Below, piece by piece: positions 1-5,658 of a DNA stretch of 5,658 nt; the stretch's first letter is position 1, and each line of letters starts with the position of its first letter. Made by a program: the position numbers and the translations under genes. The DNA is taken from positions 1 to 5,658 of the forward strand of contig JAPOHK010000069.1 in assembly GCA_029979485.1 (NCBI GenBank). The letters are read 5' to 3'. Below the pieces are notes generated by a model. It made no database searches. It was given only the letters and a program-made list of their open reading frames with translations, and was not told the origin of the DNA. Source of the DNA: Candidatus Planktophila limnetica (GTDB taxonomy: Bacteria; Actinomycetota; Actinomycetes; Nanopelagicales; Nanopelagicaceae).

Positions 1-578
1 CAATTCCACGTCCAGCCTGGTGGATGAACTTTCTAACTACAGGTCCACTTAAGTTTGCATACCTTGATTCATGGAATGGCACAGTCGCCGAACTACTCGA
101 TTCAATGTTTGATCCAACAGTAACTTTCGATTACCTTAAGTGTATTCGCAAGAATTGGAAGGGAAAGCTCGTAGTTAAGGGAATTCAAAACGTTGATGAT
201 GCAGTTAAGTCAGTAAGCGCCGGCGCTGATGCAATTATTTTGTCTAACCACGGTGGACGCCAACTAGATCGCGCACCAGTTCCTTTCTTATTACTTCCAG
301 AAGTTCGCAAGAAGATTGGCAAGAAAGCCGAACTTCACATGGACACAGGAATCATGCACGGAGCTGACATTGTTGCAGCCCTTGCTAATGGAGCCAACTT
401 CACATGGATTGGCCGTGCTTATTTATACGGCCTCATGGCTGGCGGACGAGATGGCGTAGATCGCACAATTGAAATCTTAAACACCCAGATTTATCGCACT
501 ATGAAATTACTTGGAGTGAAATCAGTTTCTGACCTAAATCCTTCACATGTTCGCACTATCAATAGATTTGCGAAGTAA
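1..578 (+). CDS. lldD: FMN-dependent L-lactate dehydrogenase (LldD-like), 3' part only
   Basis: C-terminal half of an FMN-dependent alpha-hydroxy-acid dehydrogenase, which oxidises L-lactate to pyruvate. The reading frame is open from base 3 to the left edge, and the residues before the first visible ATG at 24 (IPRPAWW) look like family sequence. The gene therefore begins upstream, and 24 is not its start. Visible family features are the VVKGI strand with the conserved lysine (codon 177-179), the active-site motif SNHGGRQLD (243-269) with the catalytic His and substrate-binding Arg, and the FMN-phosphate region DTGIMHG (342-362) followed by IGRAYLYG. Many relatives have an Arg (DGGIR-like) where this protein has Met. 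From memory, mycobacterial LldD2 also has DTGIM, so this points to an actinobacterial LldD2-type enzyme. The stop codon overlaps the next start (TAATG), so the two genes are probably co-translated. Other 2-hydroxy acids remain possible substrates. Confidence 0.88.
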   Translation, partial: IPRPAWWMNFLTTGPLKFAYLDSWNGTVAELLDSMFDPTVTFDYLKCIRKNWKGKLVVKGIQNVDDAVKSVSAGADAIILSNHGGRQLDRAPVPFLLLPEVRKKIGKKAELHMDTGIMHGADIVAALANGANFTWIGRAYLYGLMAGGRDGVDRTIEILNTQIYRTMKLLGVKSVSDLNPSHVRTINRFAK

Positions 579-1819
579 TGTCTGATATCGAAACCGGCAC
601 AACTGATTTACCTTTATTTAAAGCACTCGCGCACAATATTCGAAGGCTTCCAAAAGCTGCATCCTGGACAGCGCTCTTATCCGGCTTTTTAGTTGTCTTT
701 GTTTCAACTACTGGACCAATTGCAATTTTGTATCAAGCAGCAGCTGCAGCCGATATGCCCATTGAATTAACAAACTCATGGCTCTTTGCGGTTTTCTTGG
801 GTTCAGGGCTCTTTGGATTACTGCTTACTCTTCGATTCGGTATACCAATCATTGGTTCATGGGCATCTACTACTACGGCGCTTCTTGTTACAGGTTTAGT
901 TGATCACTCATTTTCAGAAGTAATTGGCGCCTACTTTGGTGCTTCAATTTTATTAATGATTGTTGGATATACAGGAATTTTTAATAAATTAATGCAATCA
1001 ATCCCACACGCAATCATCATGGCGATGCTTGCAGGAGTGTTGCTTGTATTTGGCACCCGTATCTTCACATCCACTCGCATAAATCCACTCTTGGGTCTTT
1101 TGATGCTTTTTGTATTTTATCTAGGTCGCACTCTTAAGTGGCGTGCTCCACTATTGGCATCCTTTGCAGTCGGTTTAATTACTGTTATTGCACAATCTAA
1201 AATCGATATTCCACCACTGAGTTTTGAAGTGGTTACTCCCGTGTGGACCAATCCAACATTTTCAATTGGATCATTTTTTACTCTAACGATTCCAATCTTT
1301 CTAATGGTAATGACAACTCAGAATGCACTTGGCATTGCTCTGCTTAAAGCGGTTCATTACAAACCACCTGTTAATCAAATTGTTCACTTCGGTGGCACTC
1401 TCTCCCTTTTAGGCGCTGGCTTTGGTGGAGCTGGAGTTAATTTATCTGCGATGACTGCCACGATTGCGATTTCACCGGATAGCGATCCAAACCCAAAGAC
1501 TCGTTACTTTGCAGGCGTGGCTTCCGGTGTCGCCTACAGCGTGGCAGCTTTATTTGCTGGAATCTTTTCAACTTTATACGGTGCATTCCCACTAGAACTC
1601 ACAGCAATTTTGGCGGGCCTCGCACTTTTGCCAGTAATTACGGCTTCACTTGCAGATGCGTTAGAGAAAAAAGATTTTAGAGATTCAGCTGTTGTAACTT
1701 TCTTAGTAACAATCTCTGGAGTTTCTGGTTGGGGCGTCGGCGCACCATTTTGGGGATTACTTGCTGGAATTGCAGTGCACAGATTTAGTGAGATTCGCGC
1801 GTCACGTCAGAGCCGCTAG
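578..1819 (+). CDS. BenE/YdcO-family membrane permease
   Basis: Polytopic inner-membrane transporter of 413 residues, resembling the BenE family of benzoate/proton symporters. After a polar N-terminus of about 28 residues, almost the whole protein is hydrophobic segments broken by short loops. Family-like features are the YQAAAAA stretch (52-58) in the first helix, SWLFAVFLGSGL (67-78), the RFGIPIIGSWAS loop (86-97), MTTQNALGIALLKA (245-258) followed by YKPPVN, AGVNLSAMTATIAISPD (285-301), and a C-terminal VTFLVTISGVSGWGVGAPFWGLLAG segment. The start codon shares a base with the lldD stop and no clear ribosome binding site is seen, so translation is probably coupled. The pairing with lactate dehydrogenase is odd for a benzoate transporter; the true substrate may be another organic acid. 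The 3' end overlaps the convergent dehydratase gene by 35 bases. Confidence 0.85.
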   Translation: MSDIETGTTDLPLFKALAHNIRRLPKAASWTALLSGFLVVFVSTTGPIAILYQAAAAADMPIELTNSWLFAVFLGSGLFGLLLTLRFGIPIIGSWASTTTALLVTGLVDHSFSEVIGAYFGASILLMIVGYTGIFNKLMQSIPHAIIMAMLAGVLLVFGTRIFTSTRINPLLGLLMLFVFYLGRTLKWRAPLLASFAVGLITVIAQSKIDIPPLSFEVVTPVWTNPTFSIGSFFTLTIPIFLMVMTTQNALGIALLKAVHYKPPVNQIVHFGGTLSLLGAGFGGAGVNLSAMTATIAISPDSDPNPKTRYFAGVASGVAYSVAALFAGIFSTLYGAFPLELTAILAGLALLPVITASLADALEKKDFRDSAVVTFLVTISGVSGWGVGAPFWGLLAGIAVHRFSEIRASRQSR

Positions 1820-3491
1820 AACCAATTAAGAAATCAAGGTCAGCTCCAGTATCTGCTTGCATGACGTGATCTATATACATTCTCTGCCATCCACGAATCG
1901 GATCTGCATACGCATTCTCTGTTGCAGTAGAAACCAAGCGAGCCGCAATATCAGCATCAGATAACTTCACATTAATTGTGCGAGCTGCAACATCTAATTC
2001 GATAATGTCACCTGATTTAATCTTTGATAGTGGACCACCCGCTGCGGACTCTGGTGCAACGTGCAAAATTACTGTTCCGTAAGCTGTTCCACTCATACGA
2101 CCATCACAAATGCGGACCATATCTGTTACGCCGTGAGCAACTAACTTTCCAGGAATTTTCATATTCGCAACTTCTGGCATTCCGGGATAACCCTTCGGGC
2201 CACATCCACGTAGCACTAGTACTGAATCAGCCGTAACGTCTAAATCATCGGAATCAATTCGCGCGTGGAAATCTTCAATACTTTCAAATACAAGTGCAGG
2301 ACCCGAGTGCTTGAGAAGTTTTGGACTTGCTGCCGCAGGTTTGATAACTGCGCCAAGGGGAGCGATGTTTCCACGTAATACCGCTATTCCTGCTTCTTTT
2401 TGAAGTGGTGCATCCATGCTTTTGATAACTTCTGCGTCGTAAATTTCTCCATCACCGATTGTGGAAGTGATTGATTTACCAGTGACCGTAATTGCTTTCG
2501 GATTCATCAGTTTTTCTAGTTGCTTAAAGACAGCACTAAGTCCGCCCGCACGGTGGAAATCTTCCATCAAGAATTTTCCGGATGGTTGAAGGTTTACAAG
2601 GAGCGGAATGCGAGAGCCAATTCGATCGAAATCATCGAGGGTAAGATTTACACCGAGTCGACCAGCAATGGCTAGTAAATGCACAACCGCGTTCGTTGAA
2701 CCACCGATTGCCGCGAGTGCAAGGATTGCGTTTTCAAAAGATGCTTTAGTCATAACTTGACTTGGCTTGAGATCACTCGTGACCATTTCAACAATACGAC
2801 GGCCAGAGTTATGGGCTGCTTGTAACAATCTGCTATCCGGCGCAGGTATTCCTGCGACTCCGGGAAGTGTCATGCCAAGTGCTTCAGCCATAATTCCCAT
2901 TGTTGATGCGGTTCCCATTGTGTTGCAGTGACCGCGAGAGCGAATCATTGCTGACTCCGAATCTAAGAATTTAGCTTTACTCAACAAACCTGCGCGAACT
3001 TCCTCGCTCATTCGCCATACATCTGTTCCACAACCCAAAGGTGATCCTCTAAATGTTCCAGTGAGCATTGGTCCACCTGGAACAACAATGGATGGAAGAT
3101 CAACCGAGGATGCGCCCATGAGTAGAGCTGGAATCGTTTTATCGCAACCACCCAAAAGAACGGCGCCATCAATTGGATTAGCGCGCATCATTTCCTCTGT
3201 GGCCATGGCAGCCATATTGCGCCACAACATTGCAGTTGGTCGCACTTGAGTTTCACCGAGTGAAATCATCGGCAAGTTAAGTGGAACTCCACCTGCTTCC
3301 CAGATTCCATTTTTTACACTCTGCGCAATTTCATCGAGATGTGTGTTACATGGAGCAAGATCTGAGGCTGTATTAACTATTGCAATCTGCGGGCGTCCAT
3401 CAAATGCGGAATCTGGATTACCGCGTCGCATCCAAGCGCGATGAATATAGGAATCTCTATCATCGCCCGCGTACCAATCTGAACTTCGCAC
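1785..3491 (-). CDS. IlvD/Edd-family sugar-acid (aldonate) dehydratase
   Basis: Iron-sulfur dehydratase of 568 residues that should convert an aldonate to its 2-keto-3-deoxy acid. It belongs to the sugar-acid subgroup (L-arabinonate/D-xylonate type) rather than branched-chain IlvD: it has the RSSDWY and HRAWM N-terminal signatures and GCDKTIPALLMGASSVDLP. Probable cluster cysteines are C48 (APCN), C116 (GCDK) and C189 (GHCNTMGTASTM). Their spacing of 68 and 73 matches C59/C127/C200 of Rhizobium L-arabinonate dehydratase. K118 corresponds to the carbamylated Mg-binding lysine, and S467 in DGRMSGTAYG to the catalytic serine. The protein ends in TRESH, like many family members, so it appears complete. 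The start is GTG (3491-3489); an in-frame TGA directly precedes it, so no earlier start is possible. It is divergent from the dehydrogenase-lactonase operon and convergent with the permease. The exact sugar acid cannot be read from the sequence. Confidence 0.9.
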   Translation of the reverse strand: MRSSDWYAGDDRDSYIHRAWMRRGNPDSAFDGRPQIAIVNTASDLAPCNTHLDEIAQSVKNGIWEAGGVPLNLPMISLGETQVRPTAMLWRNMAAMATEEMMRANPIDGAVLLGGCDKTIPALLMGASSVDLPSIVVPGGPMLTGTFRGSPLGCGTDVWRMSEEVRAGLLSKAKFLDSESAMIRSRGHCNTMGTASTMGIMAEALGMTLPGVAGIPAPDSRLLQAAHNSGRRIVEMVTSDLKPSQVMTKASFENAILALAAIGGSTNAVVHLLAIAGRLGVNLTLDDFDRIGSRIPLLVNLQPSGKFLMEDFHRAGGLSAVFKQLEKLMNPKAITVTGKSITSTIGDGEIYDAEVIKSMDAPLQKEAGIAVLRGNIAPLGAVIKPAAASPKLLKHSGPALVFESIEDFHARIDSDDLDVTADSVLVLRGCGPKGYPGMPEVANMKIPGKLVAHGVTDMVRICDGRMSGTAYGTVILHVAPESAAGGPLSKIKSGDIIELDVAARTINVKLSDADIAARLVSTATENAYADPIRGWQRMYIDHVMQADTGADLDFLIGSSGSDVTRESH

Positions 3492-3541
3492 TCAAAGAGC
3501 ATAGCCGTGCTGCGAATACTTCGTCTAGCATTGGCGTTCTT
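3492..3541. promoter_or_regulatory. Divergent intergenic control region with small inverted repeats
   Basis: This 50-base gap separates the dehydratase start from the dehydrogenase start and must hold promoters for both directions. Near its centre lies a short perfect inverted repeat, CGAA-TAC-TTCG (3513-3523). The flanking elements AGCA (3498-3501), TGCT (3508-3511) and AGCA (3527-3530) could form further arms. A repressor bound here would overlap the minus-strand promoter spacer and could control both units. For the plus strand, a weak TANNNT-like TAGCAT lies at 3526-3531 and an AATACT at 3515-3520, neither with a convincing -35. The repeats are short enough to be chance. Confidence 0.3.
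3498..3527 (-). promoter_or_regulatory. Putative leaderless promoter of the sugar-acid dehydratase
   Basis: Read on the minus strand, TAGACG (3527-3522; four of six matches to TTGACA) is followed after 18 bases by TATGCT (3503-3498; fits TANNNT). The -10 box is separated by exactly six bases (CTTTGA) from the GTG start at 3491. That places the transcription start on or next to the start codon, the usual geometry of leaderless actinobacterial genes, and it agrees with the lack of a ribosome binding site. Found by eye only. Confidence 0.45.
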
Positions 3542-4558
3542 ATGAAGGCATTCGTTGTTCATTCACCAGGTCAATCAAGTATTGAAGAAGTTGATGCACC
3601 TATTGCAAAGCCAGGTCACGTTGTAATTGATATTGCGCGAGCTGGAGTATGTGGAACCGATGTTGAATTTTTTGATGGTGACATGGCTTATTTTCAAACG
3701 GGTGAAGCAAAATATCCAATACGTCTGGGTCACGAATGGTGTGGCACAGTTTCACAGGTTGGTGATGGCGTAGATAAGAAATGGATTGGTAAACGCGTAA
3801 CTGGCGACACAATGTTGGGTTGCCAGAAATGCAAGCGATGCAGATCTGGTTTACAACATGTATGCGCAGATAGATTTGAAATTGGAATTAGAAATGGTTG
3901 GCCTGGGGCACTTGCAGAGCAACTCTTGGTTCCAGAATTCGCTCTTCATGAATTACCAGATTCAATAGATGACACCGTAGGTGCGTTGATCGAACCAGGT
4001 GGAAATTCATTGCGTTCTGCCCAAGCAGCTCACGCAGGTCCTGGCAAAAAGGTTTTAGTGTGGGGAAGTGGCACAATTGGTTTGCTTACTGCGCAATTTG
4101 CAATTGCAATGGGAGCAGAAGTTCATATGGTCGGTCGAAACTCTGCAACGCTCTCACTCGCAAAAGATTTGGGTGTTCACTTCTCAACACAAGAGTTTGA
4201 AGAAGTCGATGGTGGCTTTGATGCAATTATCGATGCAACAAATAGTGCAGTGATTCCAGCCGAAGCACTTGCTCGAGTAGAGCCTGGTGGGCGCGTTGTT
4301 TATATCGGCGTCTCTGGCGAACCCAGCACACTAGATAGTCGCTCACTTGTACTAAAAGATGTCACAGCAGTCGGGATACTTTCGGCATCGCCGGGACTTA
4401 AAGGAACAATTGATTTTTATTCGCGTGGCGAAATTGATCCACGTCCAATAGTTGCAGCAACCGTTGGTTTATCAAAGACATCTGCTGTTCTTTCCGGCAA
4501 GAAAATTGAAGGAGCCGGAATAGGTCCAAAGATTCATATTGATCCGCGAATTATGTAG
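3542..4558 (+). CDS. Zinc-dependent medium-chain dehydrogenase, probable aldose dehydrogenase
   Basis: Medium-chain alcohol/sugar dehydrogenase of 338 residues. In this context it probably oxidises an aldose to an aldonolactone. The N-terminal GroES-like domain carries likely catalytic zinc ligands C37 (GVCGTD), H64-E65 (LGHEW) and E151 (LIEPGG), plus a structural zinc set C94, C97, C100 and C108. The Rossmann domain has GSGTIG (175-180). The second strand ends in GRN with R199 instead of an acidic residue, which suggests a preference for NADP. The reading frame stays open upstream to 3380, but that stretch lies inside the divergent dehydratase; MKAFVV at 3542 is a typical family N-terminus and was chosen as the start. 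No clear ribosome binding site precedes it. It is the first gene of an operon, two bases ahead of the lactonase. A polyol or threonine-type dehydrogenase cannot be excluded. Confidence 0.85.
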   Translation: MKAFVVHSPGQSSIEEVDAPIAKPGHVVIDIARAGVCGTDVEFFDGDMAYFQTGEAKYPIRLGHEWCGTVSQVGDGVDKKWIGKRVTGDTMLGCQKCKRCRSGLQHVCADRFEIGIRNGWPGALAEQLLVPEFALHELPDSIDDTVGALIEPGGNSLRSAQAAHAGPGKKVLVWGSGTIGLLTAQFAIAMGAEVHMVGRNSATLSLAKDLGVHFSTQEFEEVDGGFDAIIDATNSAVIPAEALARVEPGGRVVYIGVSGEPSTLDSRSLVLKDVTAVGILSASPGLKGTIDFYSRGEIDPRPIVAATVGLSKTSAVLSGKKIEGAGIGPKIHIDPRIM

Positions 4559-4560
4559 CC

Positions 4561-5412
4561 ATGAATATACGTGCGATTTCAGATGTTGTCTCTGATTTAG
4601 GTGAAGGTCCTATCTGGAGCCCACAGACCAATTGCGTTACATGGACAGATATCACCCAAAATAAATTTCATACAGCTGATTTAGATACGGGTGCGACACA
4701 GACTTTTTCAGCCCCATCAATGCTCGGAGCGATTGCACACACACGCGGTGGTGATTACATTGCGGCAACTCAAGAAGGCTTTGCGCACGTAAGCATTGAC
4801 GGAAAGTTTTCTGCGCTGCACTCATTTCTAGCAGCAGATATGCGAATGAATGATGGAAAAGTCGATCCTGTTGGTCGATTCTGGGCAGGCAGCTTGGCGC
4901 TCACTTTTGAAAAAAATCGCGGCTCACTTTATGTTTTAGAAAAAGATGGCTCGTATTTATCAGTGTTGGATAACCTCACGCTCTCCAACGGAATGGGATG
5001 GAGTCCAGATTCCAATTTCTTTTATTACATAGATAGCATCCCTGGAGTATTAAAGAGATTTGATTACGAAGCTGTTCATGGTCGCATAAGTAATCCAGTT
5101 GATTTGATTACATTCGATACATCAAAGGGTATTCCGGATGGATTGAGTGTGACCGCTGATGGAAAAATTGCCGTAGCACTCTGGGATGGTGGACGCGTTG
5201 AAATTTTCGAACCTTCAGGCAAGAAAATATCCGAAATTAAACTGGGTGTAAGTAGACCAACATCGTGCACATTCGGTGGAGCAGATGGCAATGTTCTGAT
5301 TGTGACAACAGCCAGCCAAGGTATTGAACTAGATAAAGAACCTTTGGCGGGAAAGATTCTTGCCGTCACCGGCACTGGATTAAGTGGACTGCCTCCACAT
5401 AGATATGGTTAA
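4561..5412 (+). CDS. SMP-30/gluconolactonase-family sugar lactonase
   Basis: Six-bladed beta-propeller lactonase of 283 residues, close to the usual family length of about 290. It should hydrolyse the aldonolactone made by the preceding dehydrogenase. Expected metal ligands by comparison with human SMP-30 are E15 in LGEGPIW, N143 in LSNGMGWSPD and D193 in IPDGLSVTADG. Likely substrate-contacting residues are R95 and N97 in RMNDGKVDPVGRFWAG, and E117. There is no signal peptide, so the enzyme should be cytoplasmic. The start ATG lies two bases after the dehydrogenase stop with no obvious ribosome binding site, suggesting translational coupling. The same family includes gluconolactonases and pentono-, rhamnono- and fucono-lactonases, so the sugar remains open. 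Confidence 0.9.
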   Translation: MNIRAISDVVSDLGEGPIWSPQTNCVTWTDITQNKFHTADLDTGATQTFSAPSMLGAIAHTRGGDYIAATQEGFAHVSIDGKFSALHSFLAADMRMNDGKVDPVGRFWAGSLALTFEKNRGSLYVLEKDGSYLSVLDNLTLSNGMGWSPDSNFFYYIDSIPGVLKRFDYEAVHGRISNPVDLITFDTSKGIPDGLSVTADGKIAVALWDGGRVEIFEPSGKKISEIKLGVSRPTSCTFGGADGNVLIVTTASQGIELDKEPLAGKILAVTGTGLSGLPPHRYG

Positions 5413-5427
5413 GTTCATCAACTATTT

Positions 5428-5435
5428 AAAGGAAG
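5428..5435 (+). promoter_or_regulatory. Ribosome binding site of the FAH-family gene
   Basis: AAAGGAAG is a purine-rich Shine-Dalgarno-like sequence ending ten bases before GTG at 5446. It lies in the 33-base gap after the lactonase and is the clearest ribosome binding site in the window. It supports GTG as the start, since no ATG lies in that frame between the lactonase stop and 5446. Confidence 0.6.
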
Positions 5436-5445
5436 AGATTACAGA

Positions 5446-5658
5446 GTGAGAATCGCGCGCATTGGAGAAATTGGCAAAGAACGTGCTGCCGTGATTTCTG
5501 GTCAAAAAGTGATCTTTGTTGATTCGATTATTTCTGACTGGTCGCGCTCAGAATTAGAAAGTGGTGCGTTACAAAAAGTTGCTCGCGCAGATTTATCATC
5601 GCTGCCGACGGAATCACTTGGTGGCAGCAGAATTGGTGCACCGATTTATAATCCAACA
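5446..5658 (+). CDS. FAH-family hydrolase/dehydratase, N-terminal 71 residues only
   Basis: Beginning of a fumarylacetoacetate-hydrolase superfamily enzyme, cut by the right edge. The 71 visible residues, from (M)RIARIGEIGKERAAV to RIGAPIYNPT, match the small N-terminal domain that precedes the catalytic FAH fold in roughly 280-residue members. These members include 2,4-diketo-3-deoxy-L-rhamnonate/fuconate hydrolases and proteins often named ureidoglycolate lyase. The metal-binding residues lie beyond the window, so activity cannot be judged. The start is GTG at 5446; the only in-frame upstream boundary is the lactonase stop, 33 bases away, and a Shine-Dalgarno sequence sits at 5428-5435. As the third gene of the dehydrogenase-lactonase operon, it probably handles the 2-keto-3-deoxy or 2,4-diketo-3-deoxy sugar acid. 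Alternatives are a 2-keto-3-deoxypentonate dehydratase or an unrelated FAH hydrolase. Confidence 0.75.
   Translation, partial: MRIARIGEIGKERAAVISGQKVIFVDSIISDWSRSELESGALQKVARADLSSLPTESLGGSRIGAPIYNPT

Noticed and set aside
24..26. ATG at 24 as the start of the lactate dehydrogenase
   Set aside because: The frame is open to the left edge and the preceding residues IPRPAWW fit the family. Only about half of a normal-length protein is present, so the gene starts outside the window.
1..1819. Mandelate-to-benzoate pathway (mandelate dehydrogenase plus benzoate transporter)
   Set aside because: The first protein looks like LldD2-type lactate dehydrogenase and no benzoylformate decarboxylase or benzoate gene is visible, so the idea rests only on the permease family name.
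1780..1850. Bidirectional terminator between the convergent genes
   Set aside because: I could not find a stable stem followed by a T-run on either strand; the region is coding on both strands.
1785..3491. Branched-chain dihydroxyacid dehydratase (IlvD) or 6-phosphogluconate dehydratase (Edd)
   Set aside because: The RSSDWY, HRAWM and GCDKTIPALLMGASSVDLP signatures, and the lactonase/dehydrogenase context, fit the sugar-acid subgroup better.
3380..3541. Longer N-terminus for the zinc dehydrogenase starting at 3380
   Set aside because: The extra 54 residues overlap the start of the well-supported dehydratase and do not resemble a dehydrogenase; MKAFVV at 3542 is the normal family start.
5076..5375. 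99-residue open frame on the minus strand inside the lactonase gene
   Set aside because: It lies wholly within a convincing gene, has no recognisable family features and is best explained as a shadow of the coding frame. The same applies to the other short frames at 2024-2236, 3061-3249, 3377-3562, 3600-3812, 3888-4076 and 4068-4253.

Overview
The window is almost entirely coding and holds six genes in three transcription units. It looks like a catabolic stretch from a compact bacterial genome. I see no RNA gene, CRISPR array, mobile element or long repeat. The only non-coding gaps are about 50, 2 and 33 bases. Base composition is fairly low in GC (low to mid 40s by eye). The lactate dehydrogenase has features I associate with the actinobacterial LldD2 type. 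Two genes start with GTG, and one promoter fits leaderless transcription. Together these suggest a streamlined, low-GC actinobacterium, possibly a freshwater acI/Nanopelagicales type; this assignment is inference and was not tested.

Left part (1-1819, + strand): the 3' end of an FMN-dependent L-lactate dehydrogenase (the 5' end is outside the window) overlaps by one base the start of a BenE/YdcO-family membrane permease. Middle (1785-3491, - strand): a full-length IlvD/Edd-family sugar-acid dehydratase runs towards the permease and overlaps its 3' end by 35 bases. Right part (3542-5658, + strand): a divergent operon encodes a zinc-dependent dehydrogenase, an SMP-30/gluconolactonase-family lactonase, and the first 71 residues of a fumarylacetoacetate-hydrolase (FAH) family enzyme that runs off the window. 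The dehydratase and this operon share a 50-base divergent promoter region.

The right-hand genes fit a non-phosphorylating sugar oxidation route: aldose to aldonolactone (zinc dehydrogenase), lactone to aldonate (SMP-30), aldonate to 2-keto-3-deoxyaldonate (IlvD/Edd), then an FAH-family step. In the L-rhamnose/L-fucose version of such pathways, the FAH enzyme splits a 2,4-diketo-3-deoxy acid into pyruvate and L-lactate. A neighbouring L-lactate dehydrogenase would then consume the lactate, which makes a 6-deoxyhexose an attractive but unproven substrate. A pentose route, with a 2-keto-3-deoxypentonate dehydratase of the FAH family, is the main alternative. No sugar transporter, regulator or C4-dehydrogenase lies in the window.
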